From: WLJO01 sp046597895
GTDB taxonomy: Bacteria; Actinomycetota; Acidimicrobiia; Acidimicrobiales; Ilumatobacteraceae
Length of the DNA stretch: 12,394 bases
Reading direction: 5' to 3'
Assembly: GCA_046597895.1 (NCBI GenBank)
Contig: JBKJJS010000106.1
Location: 1-12,394 of the forward strand
Below, one piece after another: positions 1 to 5,666 of the stretch (position 1 is the stretch's first letter; each line of letters begins with the position of its first letter). The position numbers and the translations under genes are program-made. The notes beneath the pieces are model-generated. The model searched no databases, was not told the origin of the DNA, and saw only the letters and a list, made by a program, of their open reading frames with translations.

Positions 1-1157
1 GTCGAGGCGTCCATTTCGGGCGCGGCCTCGGGGTCAGGCCGGCAACCGTGGTCGAACATCGTCTGCACCGCAACGGGCACCAACCCGAACAGGTGGTGCT
101 CCGTGGCATCGCCGTCGACGAAGCGCACACCGGCGGCCAGGTCCTGACCAATGCAGGCATGCATGCCCTGCCCAAAACTGAGGCCCCATGGGGTCATCTC
201 CGGCGGGAGTGGACGGTCGGGGTTGAACGACTCCGCGTCGGCGCCGAACAGCGCAGGGTCGCGGTTGATCGTGATGAGGTCCAGCACGACCCGGTCTCCC
301 TTCGCAATAGCGGTTCCCGTGGACAATGTGATGTCGTCGAGCGCCCAGCGCATCCCCGTCGGGCTCGACGGTTGGAGTCTGATGGTCTCGTGGGTGCAGC
401 GCTGGACGAAGAGCCGGTCCTCGGTGACGCGCGCGTCGTCGCCGGGGTGGGCGGCCAGCCACTCGAACACGTGATGCATCACGCGGGTGAACGCAGTCGC
501 GCTCGTGTGGGCGCCGGCCAAGAGGTAGAACGCGATCTCACGACGCACACTGTCGTGCTCCAACGAGATCTTGTCCTGGTTGCGCAGCAGTACGGTGAGC
601 ACGTCGCGGGGGAGTTGGTCCTCGGTCGTTTCGCCCCGCTCGACCGCCTCGATCAGTGCGACGCGACGAGCGATGCCCGGGGTCAGGAACTCCTCGTCGA
701 ACGCAATGAGCTTCGCCTGGACCTCGGCGGCTTTGGCCGCCTTGTCGCCTGTGTAGTGGGCGAGGGTGGCACCCTCGATGAACGTCTTCAGGTAGTCGTA
801 GAGGTGAAACGTCTCTTCGGGCGTGCCCAATGAACGGTCGACGCCCGCGGTCAACGCCGCCAGGTTCATCATCAACTGGTGCCCGAAGCTCACGAGCTCC
901 GCTCGGCCGGCCGCCAGGTAGGGCGCGACCGTCGCTTCGATGATGGCGGGGAACAGTTCCGATTCGTAGAACTGGAACGTGTCCCTGCGGAAGAGGCGGT
1001 TCTCCAGCCGGCGGCGAGCGCGGTGTTCGTCACCGTGGAGGTTCACGATGACATCGGACATGATGACCTCGCCGGCGTCGTAGAGCGCCTGGCGTAGGTC
1101 CTTGTGCCGGTAGCACTCCTGCGCTTCGGTGAACGATGTGATCCTGACGTCGACCAT
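1..1157 (-). CDS. Cytochrome P450, C-terminal end cut by window edge
   Basis: A heme-thiolate monooxygenase; the substrate is unknown and it would need a ferredoxin or other electron donor not present here. Translating from the ATG at 1157 gives 385 residues open to the left edge. The I-helix oxygen-binding motif AGAHTSA lies at about 214-220, the K-helix ExxR (ETIR) at 257-260 and the heme loop FGQGMHACIG at 328-337, with Cys335 as the iron ligand. The HRARRR stretch near residue 45 fits the C-helix heme-propionate contact. No membrane anchor is present, so it should be soluble, as most bacterial P450s are. The L helix after the cysteine is interrupted by a segment rich in His, Asp and Gly (about 343-375). 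The start at 1157 is favoured because a TACATT box sits 7 bases upstream; an in-frame ATG at 1219 is the alternative and would nearly abut the divergent nagA start. The family is certain, the function is not. Confidence 0.95.
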   Translation of the reverse strand, partial: MVDVRITSFTEAQECYRHKDLRQALYDAGEVIMSDVIVNLHGDEHRARRRLENRLFRRDTFQFYESELFPAIIEATVAPYLAAGRAELVSFGHQLMMNLAALTAGVDRSLGTPEETFHLYDYLKTFIEGATLAHYTGDKAAKAAEVQAKLIAFDEEFLTPGIARRVALIEAVERGETTEDQLPRDVLTVLLRNQDKISLEHDSVRREIAFYLLAGAHTSATAFTRVMHHVFEWLAAHPGDDARVTEDRLFVQRCTHETIRLQPSSPTGMRWALDDITLSTGTAIAKGDRVVLDLITINRDPALFGADAESFNPDRPLPPEMTPWGLSFGQGMHACIGQDLAAGVRFVDGDATEHHLFGLVPVAVQTMFDHGCRPDPEAAPEMDAS

Positions 1158-1164
1158 GAGGGGG

Positions 1165-1170
1165 AATGTA
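1165..1170 (-). promoter_or_regulatory. Candidate -10 box of the P450 gene
   Basis: On the minus strand TACATT matches the actinobacterial TANNNT -10 pattern and ends 7 bases before the ATG at 1157, where no Shine-Dalgarno sequence is visible. This fits a leaderless transcript. No good -35 is seen. A perfect 10-base palindrome GGTTCGAACC (1184-1193) lies just upstream and could be an operator or chance. Confidence 0.4.
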
Positions 1171-1221
1171 GGTCCCGGCCGCCGGTTCGAACCCACTCAC
1201 CGTCAGTGACACGATGCATGG

Positions 1222-2358
1222 GTGCTGCTCGTCCACTCGGGGATTGTCGTGTCGGAAGGCCGCGAAGTGAGCGCCGACGTGCTCATCGACGGGTCCACGA
1301 TCATCTCGGTTGCACCACGGATACCCGTGGCGGCCAACGTCGAGACCGTGGATGCCACGGGCTGCTCTGTCAGCCCTGGTTTCATCGACCTCCAGCTGAA
1401 CGGGGCGTTCGGGGTCGACTTCACCACCTCGCCCGAGGAGATGACGCGCGTGAGCGGCGGTCTGCCGACGTACGGCGTCACCTCGTTCTGCCCGACGGTG
1501 ATCAGCTGCTCGGACCGTCGCCGTGCCGCGGCGATCGCGGGACTCCGGTCGGCCCAGTCGGCTGGCGCCCAGTCGGTCGGTATCCACTTGGAAGGGCCGG
1601 TGCTGAACCCGCTACGGCGGGGTGCCCATCCAGCCTCGGCCCTCGTGGCTCCCTCCCGTGAGATGACGGAGGCCTGGAGCCGCGATGCGGGGGTCTCGCT
1701 CGTGACGTTGGCACCCGAACTTCCGGGTGCCCTCGACCTCATCGCCGGGCTCGTGGCCGGCGGGGTCGTCGCCTCGGCCGGTCACTCGGACGCCACGGCG
1801 GAGGAGTTCCTGGCCGGCGTCGACGCTGGTATCCGCTACGTGACGCACCTGTTCAACGCCATGCGCCCCTTCGGCCATCGCGACCCCGGCATCATCGGTG
1901 CCGCGCTTACGGACGACCGGGTGACGTGCGGATTGATTGCCGATGGCATCCACGTCCATCCGATGGCCGTCCGCCTGGCGTGGCGGGCGCTCGGACCTGA
2001 ACGGTTGAACCTCGTGACCGACGCCGTGGCCGTGTTGGGTGCGCCCGGTGGCCGTGCCCGCGTCGGCGACGTCGAACTGATCGCCACGGAGCACGGAGTA
2101 CGGGAGCCGGGCGGGGCGCTCGCCGGGACGAGCCTGGCTCTCGACCAGGCGGTGCGCAACCTCGTGGAGTGGACCGGATGCTCGGTGGCCGATGGGATTT
2201 CCACCGTGACGACCGTGCCGGCCCGGGTGCTCGGTCTGACTACCAAGGGCGCGGTGCGTGTCGGGCTCGATGCCGACCTCGTCGTGCTCGACCGCGACCT
2301 GCGGGTTCGTGCAACGATCGTGGGCGGGCGTCTGGTGGATGCCAACATGGTCGGGTGA
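1222..2358 (+). CDS. nagA: N-acetylglucosamine-6-phosphate deacetylase
   Basis: A cytoplasmic amidohydrolase that removes acetate from N-acetylglucosamine-6-phosphate, feeding cell-wall or chitin amino sugars into glucosamine-6-phosphate. The 378 residues match the usual family length. Visible motifs are PGFIDLQLNG (52-61) at the start of the barrel, HLEGP (122-126) with the metal-ligand Glu124, AGHSDAT with His188, THLFNAM (208-214) with His209, DGIHVHP (241-247) for substrate binding and LVTDA (264-268) with the catalytic Asp267. The start is the GTG at 1222: an in-frame stop lies just upstream and the following residues form the usual first strand. No clear ribosome binding site is seen. 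It heads a three-gene operon; its stop overlaps the next start by four bases (GTGA). No other nag gene or sugar transporter is in view. Confidence 0.95.
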   Translation: MLLVHSGIVVSEGREVSADVLIDGSTIISVAPRIPVAANVETVDATGCSVSPGFIDLQLNGAFGVDFTTSPEEMTRVSGGLPTYGVTSFCPTVISCSDRRRAAAIAGLRSAQSAGAQSVGIHLEGPVLNPLRRGAHPASALVAPSREMTEAWSRDAGVSLVTLAPELPGALDLIAGLVAGGVVASAGHSDATAEEFLAGVDAGIRYVTHLFNAMRPFGHRDPGIIGAALTDDRVTCGLIADGIHVHPMAVRLAWRALGPERLNLVTDAVAVLGAPGGRARVGDVELIATEHGVREPGGALAGTSLALDQAVRNLVEWTGCSVADGISTVTTVPARVLGLTTKGAVRVGLDADLVVLDRDLRVRATIVGGRLVDANMVG

Positions 2359-2669
2359 GCGTCGTCAAGATCAATGCCATCCGTGTCCCCGAAGGAATGG
2401 GCCCCGAACTCGAGCGTCGGTTCGCCGCCCGGGCTGGCCATGTCGAGCAAATGCCGGGCTTCGAGGAGTTCGAACTCCTGCGGCCGACGGCCGGCGAGGA
2501 GCGGTACTTCGTCTACACGCGGTGGGATACCGAGGAGTCGTTCCAGAACTGGGTGAAGAGCCAGGCGTTCCAGCAAGGTCATGCCAAGGCCGACAGCGAC
2601 GATGGCCGACCGGTCGCCCACGGTGCCGATCTCTTGGCGTTCGAGGTCGTGCTGCGGATCACGGCGTGA
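2355..2669 (+). CDS. mhuD: MhuD-like heme-degrading monooxygenase
   Basis: A 104-residue ferredoxin-like (antibiotic biosynthesis monooxygenase fold) protein that should bind heme as a dimer and oxidatively open the porphyrin to release iron. The N-terminal VVKINAI, the central PGFEEFELLRP and the GEERYFV segment closely resemble mycobacterial MhuD as I remember it. The active-site set is present: Asn7, Trp66 and a candidate heme-ligand histidine at 76. From memory, MhuD spaces Trp66 and His75 nine apart whereas IsdG/IsdI use ten; this protein has ten (Trp66-His76), so whether the product is mycobilin-like or staphylobilin-like cannot be told from sequence. The start is the GTG at 2355, overlapping the nagA stop by four bases, which suggests translational coupling. 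cobT begins 7 bases after its stop. Family call firm; exact product inferred. Confidence 0.88.
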   Translation: MSVVKINAIRVPEGMGPELERRFAARAGHVEQMPGFEEFELLRPTAGEERYFVYTRWDTEESFQNWVKSQAFQQGHAKADSDDGRPVAHGADLLAFEVVLRITA

Positions 2670-2676
2670 CAACACG

Positions 2677-3720
2677 ATGAGCACTGCCTCGGCCCGAGCC
2701 GACGCAGCCGCCCTGCTCGATCGGCTCACGAAACCTCGAGGTGCGCTCGGTGCACTGGAGCAACTGGCCGTTCGCCTCGCCGGGATCGAGCGGCGCTGTC
2801 CCCCGTCGCCGTGGCCCGGGGCGATTGCCGTGTTCGCCGCCGACCACGGCGTGGTGGCGTCCGGGGTGACGCCATGGCCCCAGGAGGTGACCGCACAGAT
2901 GGTGGCGAACATTGCCACCGGGGGAGCGGCCATCAGTGTGCTGGCGCGCCAACACGGGCTGCGGCTCGTGGTCGTGGATGTCGGGGTCGTGGCCGACGTC
3001 GATGCGACGCAGAACGTCTGGGTCCACAAGGTGCGCCGGGGCTCGGCTGACCTGGCCGTCGGCCCGGCGTTGACCTCGACCGAAGTGGATGCCGCCATCG
3101 TGGTGGGTTCGGACGTGGCCGTTCGCCTTGTGTCAGGTGGTGCTCGCTGTCTGCTGACCGGCGAGATGGGGATCGGCAATACGACACCGGCGGCCGCCGT
3201 CATCGCCGCGTTCACCGGCGCGTCGCCCGCCGATTGTGTCGGGCGAGGCACCGGCATCGACGACGCGATGCTCGACCAAAAGCGTTCGATCGTGGCCGCG
3301 GCGGTTGCTCGCCTCCGCCCATCGGCCGAACCGAGGGCCCGGGCGGTGCTCGCCGAAGTCGGAGGTCTCGAAATCGCGGCGTTGGCCGGGTACATCGCAA
3401 CGGCGGCGAAAGCGGGGATACCAGTGCTGCTCGACGGTGTCATCACGCTGGCCGCCGCCTGCGCCGCGGAGTCGATGTGGCCGGGCACGATGGACTCCTG
3501 CATCGCCAGCCACCGCTCCGTGGAGCCGGGTGCCACCGTGGCGCTCGCCCACCTCGGCCTGGAGCCGCTGATCGACCTCGGCCTGCGACTCGGCGAGGGT
3601 TCTGGCGCGGCAGTGGCCTATCCCCTGATCGTGTCGGCCGCCCGACTGCTCGGCGAGATGGCGACGTTCGATGGCGCTGGTGTCACCGAAAAGACTCAGG
3701 CGGGACCTCAGCGGGCGTAG
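2677..3720 (+). CDS. cobT: Nicotinate-nucleotide--dimethylbenzimidazole phosphoribosyltransferase
   Basis: Transfers the phosphoribosyl group of nicotinate mononucleotide to dimethylbenzimidazole, giving alpha-ribazole phosphate, the lower ligand of cobalamin. The 347 residues agree with the family length of about 350. Recognisable blocks are ADHGVVASGV (55-64), GEMGIGNTTPAAA (162-174), GRGTGIDD (189-196) and GEGSGA (306-311), where Glu307 corresponds to the catalytic base. The ATG at 2677 is chosen because it begins a typical CobT N-terminus (LLDRLTKPRGALGALEQLA) and sits 7 bases after mhuD; an open frame continues upstream into mhuD but encodes nothing family-like. No other cobalamin gene is adjacent, which is unusual since cobT often travels with cobS or cobU. 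Its last 13 bases overlap the 3' end of the convergent hydrolase-like gene. Confidence 0.96.
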   Translation: MSTASARADAAALLDRLTKPRGALGALEQLAVRLAGIERRCPPSPWPGAIAVFAADHGVVASGVTPWPQEVTAQMVANIATGGAAISVLARQHGLRLVVVDVGVVADVDATQNVWVHKVRRGSADLAVGPALTSTEVDAAIVVGSDVAVRLVSGGARCLLTGEMGIGNTTPAAAVIAAFTGASPADCVGRGTGIDDAMLDQKRSIVAAAVARLRPSAEPRARAVLAEVGGLEIAALAGYIATAAKAGIPVLLDGVITLAAACAAESMWPGTMDSCIASHRSVEPGATVALAHLGLEPLIDLGLRLGEGSGAAVAYPLIVSAARLLGEMATFDGAGVTEKTQAGPQRA

Positions 3721-4370
3721 AGGGCCAGTGCCTCTTCGACGGAGCACTCGACGACGCCGGGCTGCTCGACCACGGCGGCCAACCATGGGGGGCGAACCCG
3801 GGCGGCGATGGCGAGTGGCTCTTCGAGGCGCGACCCCTGCACTGCCAGGCGGGCGAAGTTGGCGGCATAGTCCGGTGGGCGGACGTCGCGGGACAGTTCG
3901 AGGAGGGCGAACGGGTCAGGTGGGCCAGCCCCTCTGCCGGCGTCGGCCGGGACGACGAGGTTCAGCGTGGCTGGAGTGGCCCCGCCGCCGGCGAGTCCTG
4001 GCCCGTCCGTAATCACCGCCCCCTCGACGAGTGCCGGCCGGGCGCCGGAGATGAGCAGCGCGACGTAGCCGCCAAGTCCGCGCCCGAGTACCGTGCACGG
4101 CCCGAGATGAGCGAGGGCGGCGTCGGCGTCGGCGAGGAGCACCTCGGCGGTGTAACCCCCGCCACGTGGCAAGGTCGACGCCCCGTGGCCCATGAAGTCC
4201 AGCCCGTACACCGGGCCAGGCCACGTTCCAGCCCAGGATGGCACGGTCGCCCGAGTGGCTTCGCCGAGCCCGTGGAGCAACAGGAGTGGTCGGCCGACCC
4301 CCGCGCGCAGTTCGTGGCCCCGGAGTTCGTGCAGCGCGAGACGGGCCTGGTTGTGGATGAGCGTGATCAC
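3708..4370 (-). CDS. Alpha/beta-hydrolase-fold protein lacking the nucleophile serine
   Basis: A 220-residue protein with alpha/beta-hydrolase landmarks: the oxyanion-hole strand LLLLHGLGEA (29-38), a GLDFMGHGAST turn (56-66) and the nucleophile elbow VLGRGLGGYVALL (94-106). At the elbow the normal G-x-S-x-G reads G-R-G-L-G, so Gly98 replaces the nucleophile serine; the codon is GGA, two changes away from any serine codon (AGC/AGT) and also from TCN. No C-terminal catalytic histidine is seen and the protein ends earlier than the usual 260-300 residues. It is therefore probably non-catalytic, acting as a binding protein or partner. The GTG start at 4370 overlaps the stop of the upstream hydrolase by four bases, so the two are translationally coupled; longer upstream reading is antisense to nothing useful and overlaps the neighbour. 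The fold call is good, the function unknown. Confidence 0.8.
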   Translation of the reverse strand: MITLIHNQARLALHELRGHELRAGVGRPLLLLHGLGEATRATVPSWAGTWPGPVYGLDFMGHGASTLPRGGGYTAEVLLADADAALAHLGPCTVLGRGLGGYVALLISGARPALVEGAVITDGPGLAGGGATPATLNLVVPADAGRGAGPPDPFALLELSRDVRPPDYAANFARLAVQGSRLEEPLAIAARVRPPWLAAVVEQPGVVECSVEEALALYAR

Positions 4371-5281
4371 GCGGCGTCCAGGAGGTCCATCACCATCGCC
4401 ACGACGAGGTCTGGCTGTTCGATGTGGACGAAGTGGCCGGCACCCTCGATGAGTTCGACGCGGCCGAGGGGCGGTACCCACCCCCGCAGATCGTCCGGTT
4501 TCGTCCCCCACCCCATCTCCTCGGCCTCCGACACGAGCACCCCGAGGAACGGCACGCCGACGCCGGGCAAGCGCATCTGCATCCATTCCGGACGCCAGGG
4601 TCCGAAGCCGCCGAAGCGCATGGACGCGTCGAGCTTCCAGCGCCACCCATCGTCGTCACGGCGACCGCCGCGGGTGACGAGGTAGCGGAGCCACTCCTGG
4701 GAGAGCCGTGGGTTGATCCGCCTCCGGCGCTGTGCCAGGCCGTCGAGCGTGTCCGGCTTGCGCGACGCGAACGCAGTACGACGGCGATGGTCGAGCCAGT
4801 CCTCGATGTCCTTCGCGGTCATCTTGGTGCGGTCGTGCTCGGCGATGTCGGGGGCGCGGCGCTTGCAGGGGATGCCGTCCAGGTTGACGAGATGGGAGAA
4901 GCGCCACGGCTCGGCATCGGCGATCTGCAGGATGATCGACCCGCCCTTGGAGTGTCCGATCACCGGTACGGGACCGGCCGCGACGTGATCGATGACAACG
5001 ATGGCGTCACGCAGGTCGCCGTCCCAGCCGTACAACGCGCTGTGCTCGCTGTCTCCGTGACCCCGCTGATCCCAGGCGACGACCCGGAACCCCCTGGCCG
5101 CCAGCTTCGGGGCGAACACGTCGAACGTCCCGGCGAAGTCGAATCCTCCGTGGACGAGGAGCAGCACTGGATCGTTCTCGGCACCCCACTCGGATACCGC
5201 GATCCCCACGCCGTTGGCGTCGAGCCGATACTGGCGCGCCGGCCGCTCAGCCCCTGGATACGTCACGACGTCGTCTGCCAT
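4367..5281 (-). CDS. Alpha/beta hydrolase with intact catalytic site
   Basis: A 304-residue cytoplasmic alpha/beta-fold hydrolase, presumably an esterase or epoxide/lactone-type hydrolase; the substrate cannot be told. It has the oxyanion-hole motif VHGGFDF (43-49), the DQRGHGDS turn (71-78), the nucleophile elbow IGHSKGG (108-114) with Ser111, and the catalytic histidine in EGAGHFVHIEQPD (His283). A candidate acid lies in the segment around SEAEEMGW. There is no signal peptide. The ATG at 5281 is preceded, 7 bases upstream, by a TACTAT box and no Shine-Dalgarno, suggesting a leaderless transcript. Its stop overlaps the start of the serine-less hydrolase-like gene, so the pair is a two-gene operon and may form a complex of one active and one inactive subunit (inference). 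Confidence 0.9.
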   Translation of the reverse strand: MADDVVTYPGAERPARQYRLDANGVGIAVSEWGAENDPVLLLVHGGFDFAGTFDVFAPKLAARGFRVVAWDQRGHGDSEHSALYGWDGDLRDAIVVIDHVAAGPVPVIGHSKGGSIILQIADAEPWRFSHLVNLDGIPCKRRAPDIAEHDRTKMTAKDIEDWLDHRRRTAFASRKPDTLDGLAQRRRRINPRLSQEWLRYLVTRGGRRDDDGWRWKLDASMRFGGFGPWRPEWMQMRLPGVGVPFLGVLVSEAEEMGWGTKPDDLRGWVPPLGRVELIEGAGHFVHIEQPDLVVAMVMDLLDAA

Positions 5282-5288
5282 TGAACCG

Positions 5289-5317
5289 ATAGTAGAGCCG
5301 TCCGACCATAGAGTCAG
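5289..5317 (-). promoter_or_regulatory. Candidate promoter of the hydrolase pair
   Basis: On the minus strand CTGACT (5317-5312) and TACTAT (5294-5289) are separated by exactly 17 bases, and the -10 box ends 7 bases before the ATG at 5281. Each hexamer matches four of six consensus positions. The arrangement predicts a transcript beginning at or next to the start codon. The -35 sits immediately before the divergent LysM gene start. Confidence 0.55.
5309..5314 (+). promoter_or_regulatory. Candidate -10 box of the LysM lipoprotein gene
   Basis: TAGAGT matches TANNNT and ends 6 bases before the GTG at 5321. The AGGGG directly against the start codon is too close to act as a normal Shine-Dalgarno, so leaderless initiation is the more likely reading. 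No convincing -35 at the right distance is seen. Confidence 0.35.
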
Positions 5318-5320
5318 GGG

Positions 5321-5656
5321 GTGCGGCGAACAGCGGCCCTCGTGATGGCGGCGGGTCTGGCGGTGTTAGTCGGCGGGTGCGCCAGCAGCCAACGCGTCCG
5401 TCAGGAGCCGGGGGCGACATTGCCGCCGTTGCCTCCAACCGTGAGCGTGCGGCGTCGTCCGACGACCACGGTCGCCGTCGCCGTGACCTATGTCGTGCGC
5501 GAGGGCGACACGCTCGACGTGATCGCCGCTCGCCTTCGTGTCGAACTGGACGTGCTCGTGACCCTCAACGCCATCGCCGATCCGGACCGCCTCGAGGTCG
5601 GCCAGATCCTCCAGGTCCCCCCGCCGACCACGTCATCGGCGTCGACGACCCCCTGA
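5321..5656 (+). CDS. Small LysM-domain lipoprotein
   Basis: A 111-residue exported lipoprotein predicted to bind peptidoglycan. The N-terminus has a short basic region (MRRT), a hydrophobic stretch and a lipobox VGGC with the lipidated Cys20. A Thr/Pro/Arg linker (about 30-55) leads to a single LysM domain (about 56-100), recognisable by YVVREGDTLDVIAARL, the LNAI turn and LEVGQILQVP; a Thr/Ser/Pro tail closes the protein. The GTG at 5321 is the only start that keeps the charged signal-peptide head; an in-frame stop lies upstream. It has no catalytic domain, so it is likely a wall-tethering or adaptor protein. It is divergent from the hydrolase pair, convergent with ecm (5 bases between stops), and stands alone as a transcription unit. 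Confidence 0.88.
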   Translation: MRRTAALVMAAGLAVLVGGCASSQRVRQEPGATLPPLPPTVSVRRRPTTTVAVAVTYVVREGDTLDVIAARLRVELDVLVTLNAIADPDRLEVGQILQVPPPTTSSASTTP

Positions 5657-5666
5657 CGCGGTCAGG
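5652..5666. terminator. Short palindrome between convergent stops
   Basis: CCTGAC-GCG-GTCAGG forms a 6-base-pair stem with a 3-base loop. The stop codons of the LysM gene and of ecm are the two TGAs within its arms. There is no T-tract on either side, so it is at best a weak bidirectional terminator; coincidence is possible. Confidence 0.3.

Noticed and set aside
34..833. Plus- and minus-strand frames of 142 and 261 residues at the left edge
   Set aside because: Both are alternative frames of the P450 gene, whose own frame shows the I-helix, ExxR and heme motifs.
1184..1194. GGTTCGAACCC looks like the T-loop of a tRNA
   Set aside because: The flanking bases cannot form a 5-base-pair T stem and no acceptor, D or anticodon arms surround it; it is only a palindrome in the P450/nagA gap.
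1836..3536. 566-residue open frame on the minus strand
   Set aside because: It lies antisense to nagA, mhuD and cobT, which have clear motifs, and its translation is low-complexity Ala/Arg/Ser/Thr typical of GC-rich shadows.
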